From Paludisphaera mucosa (GTDB lineage Bacteria > Planctomycetota > Planctomycetia > Isosphaerales > Isosphaeraceae): 64,000 nucleotides of DNA. Location: positions 3,658,001 to 3,722,000 of the forward strand of contig NZ_JARRAG010000002.1 in NCBI RefSeq assembly GCF_029589435.1. Direction: 5' to 3'. The notes under the pieces were generated by a model, which was not told the origin of the DNA, did no database searches, and worked only from the letters and a program-made list of their open reading frames with translations. Below, piece by piece: positions 7,418-16,259 of this stretch. Within the stretch, counting starts at the first letter, position 1. Each line of letters starts with the position of its first letter. The translations under genes were made by a program, and so were the position numbers.

Positions 7418-10400
7418 TCAGCCGCCTGAACCGGCCGGCGGGGCGGCGGCGGGCTTCACTTCCTTGAGGGTCTCCAGGAAGGCGATCAGGTCGGCGAAGT
7501 CGGCGGGGCTGATGCCCTCGGCGAGTCCCGGGGGCATGATCGAGACGTCGCCGCGCTTGCGTTCCTCGATGCGTCCGGCCTCGACCTTGATCGTCTTGGC
7601 CTCCGAGTCCTGAAGCTCGACGGCCTCGGGCGTCTCGCTCTTGACGATCCCCGAGAGGACGCGGCCGTCGTCGAGGGCCAGGACGACCGGCTCGTAGCCG
7701 CTGGAGATCTTCGCCGAGGGGTACAAAACGGCCGTGATCAGCTCGTCCCTCGGGTACTTGGCCCCGACGCTCGAAAGCTCGGGCCCGACCGTCGCCCCGC
7801 CCGGGCCGACCGCGTGGCACTTCACGCAGGCGAGCCCCTTCAGATCGTGGAAGATCGCCTTCCCGTGGTTCGCGTCGCCGCCCCCCTTCACGGCCGCGAC
7901 GCGATAGGCCTCGGGATCGAACCCGCCCGCGGCCGGCTCCTTCAGGAAGGCGTAGTCGACCGCCCCCGAGACGGCCACCGAGAAGTCCCAGGGCCCGCCG
8001 TTGTTGCCGCAGCGGACGACGATGCGGTTCGGCCCCTTCCGAAGCCTGGCGTCGAAGTGGTCGGACTCGTGGCTGTAGCTCCGGCTGTCGCCGAAGTGGT
8101 AGACCTGCTCGCCGTTCACCCAGACGGTCAAGGTGTCGTCCGAGCCGACCGTGAACTTCGCCGCGCGGTCGGACGGGCTGTCGAACTCGGCGACGCCGAA
8201 GGCCGAACGCTTGTCGCTCGATCTGTAGATCCGCGCCAGGTTGATGCGGCCCCGACGCTCGCGGGCCGCGGCCTCCCTCCAAGCGACCTTCGCACCGTCG
8301 ATCGCGTCCATTTCGGCCTTGGGATCGATCGGCTGGTCGAGCGGGAACGGCGGCGGGGCGTCGATCGGGAACGGCCCGGCGAGGCTCCACGTCGCGATCG
8401 GCGCCGCCACCGAGAACGCCTCGCGGAGGTCGGGCAAGGCGGCGGCCGGCAGCTCGCGACGGCCGGCCAGCTGGTCCAGCCGCGGCGCGGCCTGGTCCTT
8501 CAACTGGGCCAGCGCGGCGGCGGCTCGCTTGCGGATCGCCGGGCTCCTGTCGCCGAGGGCGCCCAGGTAGACCGAGAGCGCCGCCGGATTGGGATGGGCG
8601 GCCAGCGCCTCGACGGCCTCGAAGCGGACGTCCTCGCGGTCGGCCGCGGCGATCAGGGCCGGGACCGACGCCGGGTCGGCCAGCGTCCCGAGCGACTCGA
8701 TCGCCCGCTTGCGAACCTCCAGCGCCGGGTCGTCGAGCCGCGCGCGGATCGCGGCCAGGGCCGGCTCCGGCGCGTCGCCCTTCCTGGCGTCGAGCACCGA
8801 AGCCAGGGCCCCGACGGCCGCCTCGCGGACCGAGGGCGCGGTGTTGGCGAGCGTCTTCACCAGGGCCGAGACGGCCGCCTCGGCCTGGAACCGCCCCAGC
8901 GCCGCGACCACCCCCTTGCGGCGGTCGTCGCCCAGGGCGGGATCTTCCAGCACCTCCACCAGCACGCCCGTCGCCTGCTCGCCGCCGATCGCCTCGACCG
9001 CCTTGAGCGCCGCGTCGCGGACGACGTCGGGCCCGTTCGCGTCCCGGACGGCCGCGGCGAGAATCGGCAGCGCCTCGGCGTCGTGCAGCCCGCCCAGCGC
9101 CCGGGCCAGGGCCGCGCGGACCTCGGGATCGGGTTCTTTGGGAAGCCTCGCCCGGATGAGGGCCTTGGACGGCTGATCGTCGACCTCGGCCACGGCGTCG
9201 GCCGCCGCGATCCGGACGGGCGACGCGGGGTCGTCGAGCCGGGCGCGGAGCGAGTCGAGCACGATCGTCGTCCCCTCCCACTCGACGGTCTTCGCCGGCG
9301 GCTTGCCCTTGGCGGGCTGCGTGCCCCACCACTTGCCGTCCCAGGGCGGCGTCTCACGCGCCGCCGAGGCCAGCCGCCGCACCGCGAGGGCTCGTTCGGA
9401 CGCCTCGCCCCCGCCGGCGGCGAAGCCCGCCAGCACCGTCACGGCCTCCTTGCGATAGACCCCTTCGAGGGCCAGCAATGTGCCCTCGCGAACCCGGGGA
9501 TCGGGCGACTCCAGGCCCTTCGAGACCTTCTCCCAGTCGCCGATGCGGGCCAAAGCCTTGCGGGCGGAGAAGGCGAGGAAAGCGTCGGGGTCGGCCACGA
9601 TCGGGATCAAGGCGGCGACGGCCGAGGGCTCGGCGATGCGCCCCAGCGCGATGATCGCCTGGAGCCGGACCGGGGCCTCGGGGTCGGCCAGCCTCTCGAC
9701 GAGGGCGTCGGCCGCGACCGGGCCGAAATTGAGGCCGATCGCGCGGGCGGCCTGGGCGCGGACGTCGGCCGAGGGGTCCTTGAGGGCCGCCGCCACCGGC
9801 TCCTGGCCGCGCGGCGAGCGGGGGGCGATGTCGGCCACGGCCCAGGTCAAGTGCCGACGGGCCGTCTCGGGCGTCTCGGGCTTCGCCAGGGCGGCGGTCA
9901 CGGCGTCATAGGCCGCGTCGCCGCGGCGGATCAGCTCGCGCTGGGCGCGGAGCCGTTCCGACCGAGCCGGGTGGTCGAGCGAGGCGATCAGCGAGGGCGT
10001 CGGATCGGCGTCCTTCCCGCGCGGCTTCCGCGCGATCGGCTCGCCCGCGTAGGTCACGGCGTAGACGCGGCCGAACTGGTCCTTCTTCTCGCCCCAGCCG
10101 CCCATCGACCAGTCGGCGACGTAGAGGGTCTCGCCGTCGTGCGATAGGGCCAGGTCGATCGGCCGGAAGCTCTCGACGTCGCCCGGCTGGACGAACTCGA
10201 CCACGTCGGCGACCTCGAAGCTCGCCCCCTTGGGCTTGAAGCGGAAGGCCCGCACCGAGCGCTTGCCCCACTCCGACCAGAAGGCGCGGCCGCGGAAGTC
10301 CTCGGGCCAGGCGTCCTCCTCGTAGACGAGGCCCCCGCAGGGGGAGCCACCGCCGTACTCGGCCATGTGGGGGAGGATCTTGTCCTTGCGGTCGTGATAG

Positions 10401-11155
10401 TCGAAGGGATAGCCGTAATAGCCGCCGTCGACGTGGTGGACGACCCGCGTCCACCAGCCCAGGCCGTCATCGGTGTTGTCGTACGTGAAGAGCGTGTCGC
10501 GGGCGTCGAGGTTCGGCTCCAGGTGGTTCCGCGTGCCCGAAGAGAGGACTTCGAGCATCGTGCCGTCGGGCCGGCAGCGAACCACGCCGCCCCCCTTGAG
10601 CTGGATCGTCCGGCCGTCGGGGCCCGTCGCCTTGGGCACCCCCTTGTCGCCGACCGAGATGTACAGATAACCGTCCATGCCGACCTGAATGCCCGAGACG
10701 ATGTGGTCGTTGAGCATGTTGGGGAAGCCGGGCCCCACCCCCATATCCGTGAACAACTCCTTGCGCACGTCGGCCTTGCCATCGCCGTCGGTGTCCCGAA
10801 GGATGGTCAGGTTGGGCATGTTCATGACGTAGAGCGATCCGTCGTGCCAGAGCATCCCGAAGACGGCGTTGAGCCCCTCGGCGAAGACGACGGGATCCTT
10901 GCCGGGGCGGAACACCAGGACGCGGTCGATGGGCTTGTCGGCCGGGCCCACCTGGTCCATCGGGTCCTCGCCGACGAACAGCGAGCCGTCCGGCGCGGTG
11001 GCGAGCTGACACGGATACGACACCGCCGGCACCGCCGCCACCAGCCGGATCTTGAAGCCGTCCGGTACCTTGGGCAGGTCCCCCCGCGCGGGGGCGGCGA
11101 GGGCGAGTCCGAGCAGGAGGGCGAGCGTCGTCCGCGAGGGAAATCCGGGGGGCAT
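7418..11155 (-). CDS. Large PVC-type dehydrogenase / HEAT repeat / CxxCH haem protein
   Basis: A 1245-residue exported protein. A signal peptide occupies about residues 1-25. A six-bladed propeller dehydrogenase-like domain follows (about 30-385; 'DGSLFVGEDPMDQVGP', 'ILRDTDGDGKADVRKELF', 'DHIVSGIQVGMDGYLYISVGDKG'). A long array of HEAT-like alpha repeats (about 395-880) and a beta-sandwich (about 900-1080) come next. The C-terminal cytochrome-like domain has haem motif CVKCH at about residues 1109-1113. This architecture corresponds to the planctomycete membrane-bound dehydrogenase plus haem-binding families. It presumably acts in the periplasm in oxidation of a sugar or polyol, but no substrate can be inferred from the sequence. 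It is the first gene of a minus-strand pair with the ABC-2 permease and is divergent from the GNAT genes. Confidence 0.9.
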   Translation of the reverse strand: MPPGFPSRTTLALLLGLALAAPARGDLPKVPDGFKIRLVAAVPAVSYPCQLATAPDGSLFVGEDPMDQVGPADKPIDRVLVFRPGKDPVVFAEGLNAVFGMLWHDGSLYVMNMPNLTILRDTDGDGKADVRKELFTDMGVGPGFPNMLNDHIVSGIQVGMDGYLYISVGDKGVPKATGPDGRTIQLKGGGVVRCRPDGTMLEVLSSGTRNHLEPNLDARDTLFTYDNTDDGLGWWTRVVHHVDGGYYGYPFDYHDRKDKILPHMAEYGGGSPCGGLVYEEDAWPEDFRGRAFWSEWGKRSVRAFRFKPKGASFEVADVVEFVQPGDVESFRPIDLALSHDGETLYVADWSMGGWGEKKDQFGRVYAVTYAGEPIARKPRGKDADPTPSLIASLDHPARSERLRAQRELIRRGDAAYDAVTAALAKPETPETARRHLTWAVADIAPRSPRGQEPVAAALKDPSADVRAQAARAIGLNFGPVAADALVERLADPEAPVRLQAIIALGRIAEPSAVAALIPIVADPDAFLAFSARKALARIGDWEKVSKGLESPDPRVREGTLLALEGVYRKEAVTVLAGFAAGGGEASERALAVRRLASAARETPPWDGKWWGTQPAKGKPPAKTVEWEGTTIVLDSLRARLDDPASPVRIAAADAVAEVDDQPSKALIRARLPKEPDPEVRAALARALGGLHDAEALPILAAAVRDANGPDVVRDAALKAVEAIGGEQATGVLVEVLEDPALGDDRRKGVVAALGRFQAEAAVSALVKTLANTAPSVREAAVGALASVLDARKGDAPEPALAAIRARLDDPALEVRKRAIESLGTLADPASVPALIAAADREDVRFEAVEALAAHPNPAALSVYLGALGDRSPAIRKRAAAALAQLKDQAAPRLDQLAGRRELPAAALPDLREAFSVAAPIATWSLAGPFPIDAPPPFPLDQPIDPKAEMDAIDGAKVAWREAAARERRGRINLARIYRSSDKRSAFGVAEFDSPSDRAAKFTVGSDDTLTVWVNGEQVYHFGDSRSYSHESDHFDARLRKGPNRIVVRCGNNGGPWDFSVAVSGAVDYAFLKEPAAGGFDPEAYRVAAVKGGGDANHGKAIFHDLKGLACVKCHAVGPGGATVGPELSSVGAKYPRDELITAVLYPSAKISSGYEPVVLALDDGRVLSGIVKSETPEAVELQDSEAKTIKVEAGRIEERKRGDVSIMPPGLAEGISPADFADLIAFLETLKEVKPAAAPPAGSGG

Positions 11156-11342
11156 GGGGCGGGCGTCCTGTTCGGGCTTCGAGGACCGGGCGACACGGAG
11201 TGGCCGCGATTGTACAACCCTTGTGAAACCGCCCGCAACCTCGCGACCTCGCGGCCCGAGCGGCCCCGAGGTTTGACGAGCCCACGATTCAGACGCACCA
11301 TGGAAAGGGCGAAGCGCCGGAACTCCCGGACCGGGGCGCGAG

Positions 11343-12197
11343 ATGGGGACCTCGATGAACCGCTTTCACGTCGAACGCATGCCCCGGCCCGAACTCGACC
11401 TCGCGATCGAGGCCGCCGCGCGCGAGGGTTGGAATCCCGGGCTGCACGACGCCGAATGCTTCTGGGCCATCGACCCGACGGGGTTCTTCATGGGGGTGAT
11501 GGACGGCCGGGTCGTCGGCCGCGCCTCGGCGGTCGCGTATGACGACCGTTTCGCGTTCGTCGGCCTCTACATCGTGGCCCCGGAGTTCCGCGGACTCGGC
11601 TACGGGATGGCGATCACCCAGGCCCTGATGCGCCACGTCGGGGACCGGAACGCGGGCCTGGACGGCGTGACCTCGATGGTCGAGAAATACGGCCGGCTCG
11701 GCTACCGGCCGGCGCATCGGAGCATCCGACACGTCTACACGCCTCGGCAAGCCTTGGACCCCGACGGCCGGATCGTCGACGCCGAGAGCGTGGACTTCGA
11801 GAGGCTGGCCGATTACGACGCCCGGCACTTCTCCGCGCCTCGGCCGACTTTCCTCGCGCGCTGGATCGCCCAGCCCGGCGCGACGGCCCTGGCGTTCGTC
11901 GAGGACGGCGAGATCGGCGGTTACGGCGTCATCCGACCCTGCCGGACGGGATTCAAAATCGGCCCCCTGTTCGCCGAGGACGAGCGCGCAGCCGACGCCC
12001 TGTTCGCCGCCCTCGGCAACCACGGGTTGGGCGGTCCGGTCTACCTGGACGTCCCCGAGCCGAACCGGGACGGAATGGCGCTGGCTGGGCGATACGGCAT
12101 GACCCCCGAATTCGAGTGCGTCCGCATGTATCTGCGGGGAGACCCGGGCCTGCCGCTCGACCGCATCTATGGGATCACCGCGTTCGAGATCGGCTGA
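11343..12197 (+). CDS. GNAT family N-acetyltransferase (two-domain)
   Basis: A 284-residue protein. The first half is a GNAT domain with the acetyl-CoA-binding pattern 'VAPEFRGLGYGMAITQALMRHVG' (the R/Q-x-x-G-x-G/A loop) at about residues 80-102. It follows 'DGRVVGRASAVAYDDRFAFVGLYIV'. The C-terminal half ('FVEDGEIGGYGVIRPCRTGFKIGPLFAEDERAADALF') matches the acetyltransferase-18/YitH-like second domain. The acceptor substrate is unknown. An internal ATG at 11355 is an equally good start, with GGGG upstream of it. The second GNAT gene starts 27 bases after this stop, so the two are probably co-transcribed. Confidence 0.85.
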   Translation: MGTSMNRFHVERMPRPELDLAIEAAAREGWNPGLHDAECFWAIDPTGFFMGVMDGRVVGRASAVAYDDRFAFVGLYIVAPEFRGLGYGMAITQALMRHVGDRNAGLDGVTSMVEKYGRLGYRPAHRSIRHVYTPRQALDPDGRIVDAESVDFERLADYDARHFSAPRPTFLARWIAQPGATALAFVEDGEIGGYGVIRPCRTGFKIGPLFAEDERAADALFAALGNHGLGGPVYLDVPEPNRDGMALAGRYGMTPEFECVRMYLRGDPGLPLDRIYGITAFEIG

Positions 12198-12223
12198 GGT
12201 TCATGCGAGGGGGTCGCCGGTCC

Positions 12224-12901
12224 ATGCTGGACAACGTCATTTGGAGCGCCCTGACGACGCGGCAAACCCATCTGGCCCTGGGCGGCGAGCGGGCCAGGCG
12301 CTACCCCGCGGACATGGCCCCGTTCCTGGGGACGGTCGACGCGAGCCCGGAATCCACCGCCGCGATGGCCGAACTGATCGAGCCCGGAGAGACGCTCTAC
12401 GTCGCCGGCGTCGCGCCGGATCTGCCGCCAGGCGTGACGGCCGAGCGTCTCCCGCCGATCGCGCAGATGGTCTTCGTCGGCCGCATCGCCCCCCCGGCGA
12501 GCGACGAGGGCGTCGCGGTCCTCGGGCCGGGAGACGCGCCCGACATGATCGACCTCATGGCCGAGGTCTACCCCGGGTACTTCCGGCCGAGGACGCCCGA
12601 GATGGGGATGTACCTGGGCGTCCGCCAGGGCGGCCTACTGGTCGCGATGGCCGGTCAGCGGATGTGCCTCGACGGCCATCGCGAGATCAGCGGCGTCGCC
12701 ACGCGCCCGGAGGCGCGGGGGAAGGGCCACGCCAGCCGTCTCGTCGCCCTGCTCGTCGGGGCGATCCTCCGCGAGGGCCTCACGCCGTTCCTGCACGTGG
12801 ACGCCGACAACGCCGTCGCGAGGTCGGCCTATGAGAACGCGGGCTTCGTCCGGCGTCGCGACGTGGAATTCTTCCGGGTCCGTCGCGACCTGGCGCCGTG
12901 A
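12224..12901 (+). CDS. GNAT family N-acetyltransferase (FR47-like)
   Basis: A 225-residue acetyltransferase. The C-terminal GNAT core shows 'EISGVATRPEARGKGHASRLVALLVGAIL' (acetyl-CoA loop R-G-K-G-H-A, about residues 161-190) and 'PFLHVDADNAVARSAYENAGFVRRRDVEFFRV', as in FR47-like proteins. The N-terminal 90 residues are a variable domain. The start at 12224 has GAGGGGG (12206-12212) upstream; ATG 12203 overlaps the Shine-Dalgarno-like TGAGG too closely. It is co-directional with the preceding GNAT gene. The substrate is unknown. Confidence 0.85.
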   Translation: MLDNVIWSALTTRQTHLALGGERARRYPADMAPFLGTVDASPESTAAMAELIEPGETLYVAGVAPDLPPGVTAERLPPIAQMVFVGRIAPPASDEGVAVLGPGDAPDMIDLMAEVYPGYFRPRTPEMGMYLGVRQGGLLVAMAGQRMCLDGHREISGVATRPEARGKGHASRLVALLVGAILREGLTPFLHVDADNAVARSAYENAGFVRRRDVEFFRVRRDLAP

Positions 12902-12916
12902 CGACGGACGCGCCCC

Positions 12917-13522
12917 CTACTCCGCGGCGAATTCCCCGAAGGCCAGCCGCAGGCCGTGGACCACGACGACCATCGAGGCCAGGCAGCCGGTCAGGATGAC
13001 GAATCGGCCCAGCCCAGGTCGGCGGCGTTCGACGACCTCGCCGACGACGACCACGAACGCGATGACCGAGAACTTGAAGACCGCCATGCCGGCGATGTTC
13101 CACCTCGCGAAGAAGAACTGCGCGACGGGGTTCGACTCGTAGAACTTGGGATGCGTCCGCATCAGGTGGTAGGTGGTCATCAGGTCGGCGACGCTCAGCA
13201 GGAGCAGGGCCGAGATCTCGGCCGCCAGCACGCTTTCGCGCCCGGCCGATTCGTGGAGGAGGCTCCGCCAGAAGCCTTTCGAACCTCGCACCACGCGAGC
13301 GGGAACGGGCGTGGGCGTGGGCGCCGCGACCGCAGGGGCGGGCGGTTCCTCGATCAGCGCGTACGGCTCGGGCGGGGGCGTCGCCGGCCGCGGGACGTCC
13401 TGGACGGCCCCGCAGTGCGGACACCGCCCCTTCACCTTCGCCACGCCCGCCGGCGCCGTGACCCCGAGGCCGCACCACGCGCAGGGGAACCGCACCGTCG
13501 CATCGGAATCGTCCGCCCGCAT
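12917..13522 (-). CDS. Zinc-ribbon membrane protein (DUF5658-like)
   Basis: A 201-residue protein. The N-terminus holds a two-Cys-pair zinc ribbon ('FPCAWCG' ... 'GRCPHCGAVQ', about residues 13-38), common at the front of planctomycete membrane proteins. A Pro-rich linker (about 45-70) follows. The C-terminal 110 residues contain three to four hydrophobic helices with 'LLLSVADLMTTYHLMRTHPKFYESNPVAQFFF', the signature I associate with DUF5658. The function is unknown. GGGGAGGG precedes the chosen ATG. The gene is convergent with the GNAT gene and divergent from the MarR gene. Confidence 0.75.
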   Translation of the reverse strand: MRADDSDATVRFPCAWCGLGVTAPAGVAKVKGRCPHCGAVQDVPRPATPPPEPYALIEEPPAPAVAAPTPTPVPARVVRGSKGFWRSLLHESAGRESVLAAEISALLLLSVADLMTTYHLMRTHPKFYESNPVAQFFFARWNIAGMAVFKFSVIAFVVVVGEVVERRRPGLGRFVILTGCLASMVVVVHGLRLAFGEFAAE

Positions 13523-13602
13523 CCGACCCTCCCCGCCTCCCGGCGTGAGGCCGATCACACCATGCACGCCCCGGGGCCGTCCAGCGAAATCCCCGGCTAA
13601 TC

Positions 13603-13641
13603 TTGACTCGTCGATAGTTGACACGTAAACTAATGACGTGT
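13603..13641 (+). promoter_or_regulatory. Promoter of the MarR gene with overlapping operator-like inverted repeats
   Basis: TTGACT (13603-13608), a 17-base spacer and TAAACT (13626-13631) form a good housekeeping promoter. The inverted repeat ACACGT (13621-13626) / ACGTGT (13636-13641) overlaps the -10 element. A second one, TAGTT-N8-AACTA (13615-13632), also covers it. This is the expected place for autorepression by the MarR protein encoded just downstream. Confidence 0.55.
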
Positions 13642-13673
13642 GACGAAAGTCGCGGTCGATGGGAGGGCGGGCG

Positions 13674-14147
13674 ATGTCGGACGAGCTGGGGCGGAGGATC
13701 GGCAAGCGGGAGCCGTTCGGCACGCGGGAGGAGGCGGCGATGCTGAACCTCGTGCGGACGGCGGACCGGGTCCAGGGGCACGCCGGGAGGCTGCTCCGCG
13801 ACCACGGCCTGACGGCCGCCCAGTACAACGTCCTGCGGATCCTGCGGGGCCTCGGCGCCCCCACGCCGATCCTGGGCATCGCCGACCGGATGCTCACCGA
13901 GACGCCCGGGATCACGGGCCTGATCGACCGCCTGGAGAAGCTCGAACTGGTCCACCGCCAGCGTTGCGACGAGGACCGGCGGATCATCTACGTCGTCATC
14001 GCCCCCAGGGCCGAGGCGATCCTGAAGGAACTCGACGGCCCGTTGAAAGAGCTGCAGTCGCGGATCTGCTCGGGCCTGACCCCGGCCGAGCTGGCCACGC
14101 TCGGCCGGCTCCTGGACAAGATCCGCGAGCCGCTCGAGGCCCCGTAG
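13674..14147 (+). CDS. MarR family transcriptional regulator
   Basis: A 157-residue winged-helix regulator. The helical N-terminus (about 1-35) is followed by 'LTAAQYNVLRILRGLG', the recognition region 'GIADRMLTETPGITGLIDRLEKLELVHRQRCDEDRRIIYVVI' (about 63-105; wing with D-E-D-R-R) and a C-terminal dimerisation helix. GGAGGGCGG lies just upstream of the chosen ATG at 13674. The pirin and DoxX genes follow on the same strand, and that combination points to control of a response to quinones, electrophiles or oxidants. This role is inferred from context. The gene probably represses itself through the operator-like repeats at 13615-13641. Confidence 0.9.
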   Translation: MSDELGRRIGKREPFGTREEAAMLNLVRTADRVQGHAGRLLRDHGLTAAQYNVLRILRGLGAPTPILGIADRMLTETPGITGLIDRLEKLELVHRQRCDEDRRIIYVVIAPRAEAILKELDGPLKELQSRICSGLTPAELATLGRLLDKIREPLEAP

Positions 14148-14214
14148 CCGCAGACTCCCCAACATACCAATTTACAGTTACAAGTTCACGTCGGTCGCAA
14201 TAGGAGGTTTTGTT

Positions 14215-14913
14215 ATGATCACGATCCGCAAGGCCGCCGACCGCGGCGGCGCCGACCACGGCTGGCTGCAGACGGCGCACACCTTTTCGTTCAACACGTA
14301 TCACGACCCCCGGCAGATGGGCTTCCGCTCGCTCCGCGTCATCAACGAGGACGTGGTCCAGCCCGGCCAGGGCTTCGGGATGCACGGGCACCGCGACATG
14401 GAGATCGTCACGGTCGTCCTCTCGGGGGCGCTCGAGCACCGCGACAGCATGAACAACGCGTCGGTGCTCGGCCCCGGCGAGGTCCAGAGGATGACCGCCG
14501 GCCAGGGCGTGCGGCACAGCGAGGCCAACCCGTCGGACGAGTCTCCGGTCCACCTCTACCAGATCTGGCTGCTGCCCGAACGCCCGGGGCTGACGCCCAG
14601 CTACGAGCAGAAGGCCTTCCCGGACGCCGAGCGGCGCGACGCCTGGCGGGTGGTCGTCTCGCCCGACGGCCGCGAGGGCTCGCTGAAGATCCACCAGGAC
14701 GCCTCGATCCACCTGGCGTCGCTCGACCCCGGCAAGGAGCTGAATCGGGACCTCGCGCCGGGCCGTCACGCCTGGCTGCAGGTCCTGAAGGGCTCGGTCG
14801 TCCTCAACGGCCGGCCCCTCGAAACCAGCGACGGGGCCGCCGTCAGCGGCGAATCGTCGCTCGCCCTCCGGGCCGACCAGCCCGCCGAGGTCATGCTCTT
14901 CGACCTGGCCTGA
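14215..14913 (+). CDS. Pirin family protein (YhhW/quercetinase-like)
   Basis: A 232-residue bicupin pirin. The N-terminal cupin holds the metal-binding set: 'GFGMHGHRDMEIVTVVLSG' supplies His residues and 'RMTAGQGVRHSEANPS' another His. 'LLPERPGLTPSYEQKAF' is the typical interdomain stretch. Pirins of this type can have quercetin 2,3-dioxygenase activity in vitro; the physiological substrate is unknown. The strong ribosome-binding site AGGAGG (14202-14207) lies 7 bases before the ATG. The leader (14148-14214) is AT-rich and has repeated GTT-AC half-sites that may bind the MarR protein. It is the middle gene of the MarR-pirin-DoxX cluster. Confidence 0.9.
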   Translation: MITIRKAADRGGADHGWLQTAHTFSFNTYHDPRQMGFRSLRVINEDVVQPGQGFGMHGHRDMEIVTVVLSGALEHRDSMNNASVLGPGEVQRMTAGQGVRHSEANPSDESPVHLYQIWLLPERPGLTPSYEQKAFPDAERRDAWRVVVSPDGREGSLKIHQDASIHLASLDPGKELNRDLAPGRHAWLQVLKGSVVLNGRPLETSDGAAVSGESSLALRADQPAEVMLFDLA

Positions 14914-14930
14914 GCCGGGCTCAATTCAGG

Positions 14931-14958
14931 GCCGGACGAGGTCGGCGCCTCGTCCGGC
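14931..14958 (+). terminator. 10-bp perfect stem hairpin between pirin and doxX genes
   Basis: GCCGGACGAG (14931-14940) and CTCGTCCGGC (14949-14958) are perfectly complementary around an 8-base loop. No T-run follows, so it is either a weak or factor-dependent terminator/attenuator or an mRNA-stabilising stem between co-transcribed genes. Confidence 0.35.
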
Positions 14959-15032
14959 GGCCCGCCCCTGCTCGGTCGTGAGCGGGTTTCCTCTTCGAGC
15001 CTCTTTTCAGTTCCTGCTATACGGAGGTCTTC

Positions 15033-15482
15033 ATGGCTACGGCGTTTCAAGGTCTGGTCAGCGTGGCGGGTCGGGTGGCGCTTTCGACGATCTTCCTGCT
15101 GAGCGCGGTCGGCAACAAGATCCCGAATTTCAACCAGGTGTCGGACCTGCTGGGCTCGAAGGGCCTGCCCGCGCCGAAGTTCCTGCTGCTGGGCGCGATC
15201 GCCTTCCTGGTCGCCGGCAGCCTGTCGGTGATCGCGGGCTGGAAGACGCGGCTGGGCGCGCTCCTGCTATTCCTCTTCCTGCTGCCGACGACGTACCTCT
15301 TCCACGACTTCTGGAATCACCCCGGCCAGGAGGGTCAGGAGCAGATGATCCAGTTCATGAAGAACCTGTCGATGGCCGGCGCCATGCTCTTCCTGATCGC
15401 CAACGGCGGCGGGGCCTGGAGCCTCGACTCCCGGCGGTCGCAGTCGGCGAAGGCTGTGGTCCTCGAGGAAGCCGTCGTCTGA
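15033..15482 (+). CDS. DoxX family membrane protein
   Basis: A 149-residue protein with four hydrophobic helices (about 12-30, 47-68, 72-92 and 108-128). The DoxX family pattern is clear: 'RVALSTIFLLSAVGNKIPNF' at the N-terminus, 'GWKTRLGALLLFLFLLPTTYLFHDFW' in the middle and 'MIQFMKNLSMAGAMLFLIANGGGAWSLD' near the end. Bacterial DoxX proteins act in redox or thiol-stress defence at the inner membrane. GGAGG lies 7-8 bases before the ATG. The position behind MarR and pirin genes supports a shared stress regulon. Confidence 0.85.
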   Translation: MATAFQGLVSVAGRVALSTIFLLSAVGNKIPNFNQVSDLLGSKGLPAPKFLLLGAIAFLVAGSLSVIAGWKTRLGALLLFLFLLPTTYLFHDFWNHPGQEGQEQMIQFMKNLSMAGAMLFLIANGGGAWSLDSRRSQSAKAVVLEEAVV

Positions 15483-15499
15483 GGCGAGGCCTCGCCTCA
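15480..15499. terminator. 20-bp perfect palindrome between convergent genes
   Basis: TGAGGCGAGGCCTCGCCTCA is a perfect palindrome that includes the doxX stop codon and lies before the end of the convergent gene at 15505. It could act as a bidirectional terminator, but neither side has a T-run. Confidence 0.3.
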
Positions 15500-15504
15500 C
15501 GCGG

Positions 15505-16182
15505 TCATTTGCCCCGCAGCGGATCGTCCGTTCCCGTCAGTCCGATCTGGCCGGAGATGATGACGCCCAGCCGACCCGAGCCGCCGCCGCGCGGGCCTCG
15601 GGTGCTGGGCGTATACACCAACTCGACCGTCCCGGCGCCCTGGCTGGCGGTGTACTGGGCCGAGCTGGCCGGATCGACCGTCCAGGTGAACGTCGTGGGC
15701 CGGCCCGACTTGTCGAGCGCGCCCGGGACGGCCTGCAGGTCGAGCACGAGCTGCGAGCCGCTCTGGATGGCGCTCTTCGGGAGGATGAGGGAGCGGCCCA
15801 CGGCCGGCTGGGTCGCGTCGGTCGGCGTGTAGTAGGCGATCTGGATGTTGCCGTGCAGGAACATCGAGCCCATGCCGCCGCCGTTCATGTAGAGCATCGT
15901 CGAGAAGCCGTCGAGCCGGGCCGGCGCGGTGAGGTAGTTCCCCTGGAAGCGGGCGGTGAATTTCTGGTAGCGAAGCGGGAAGACGGAGACGTCCACCCCC
16001 GCGAGCGCCGCGGCCGTCGACGCGTTGAAGCTCAGTCCCGACGAGCCGCCGAAGTTGAGGGCGGCCCCGCCCACGGCCGAGGGGCCGGAGAGGACCGTTC
16101 GGAGTTCGAGTCGCTCGCAACGGGGCGCGAAGCGAGGCCGGCGGCGGGGGGTGGGCGGGGGCGTGGGGCGGTCCATCGGCAT
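15505..16182 (-). CDS. Predicted surface/exported protein with LEPR-like N-terminal motif
   Basis: A 225-residue protein of unknown function. After a basic Pro-rich N-terminus it has 'CERLELRTVLSG' (about residues 22-33). This resembles the L-E-x-R-x-L-L-S motif found at the start of many planctomycete cell-surface proteins. The remaining 190 residues are rich in Gly, Ser, Thr and hydrophobic residues in alternating patterns, consistent with a beta-rich domain, and include 'TFTWTVDPASSAQYTASQGAGTVELVYTP'. The start at 16182 has GGAG at a good distance. It lies downstream of the TolC gene on the same strand (77 bases), so co-transcription is possible. Confidence 0.65.
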   Translation of the reverse strand: MPMDRPTPPPTPRRRPRFAPRCERLELRTVLSGPSAVGGAALNFGGSSGLSFNASTAAALAGVDVSVFPLRYQKFTARFQGNYLTAPARLDGFSTMLYMNGGGMGSMFLHGNIQIAYYTPTDATQPAVGRSLILPKSAIQSGSQLVLDLQAVPGALDKSGRPTTFTWTVDPASSAQYTASQGAGTVELVYTPSTRGPRGGGSGRLGVIISGQIGLTGTDDPLRGK

Positions 16183-16259
16183 GCTCGCTCCGTGAGGGGC
16201 TGGCGGCGCCGGCGACCCGTACCGGGCCCGGGGCCTGGATCCGATCGGTTCGGGTCGTG

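Noticed and set aside
5685-9332. 1215-codon open frame on the minus strand
   Set aside because: It overlaps both the ABC-2 permease and CxxCH genes in another frame and is dominated by Arg/Gly/Pro, with no domain.
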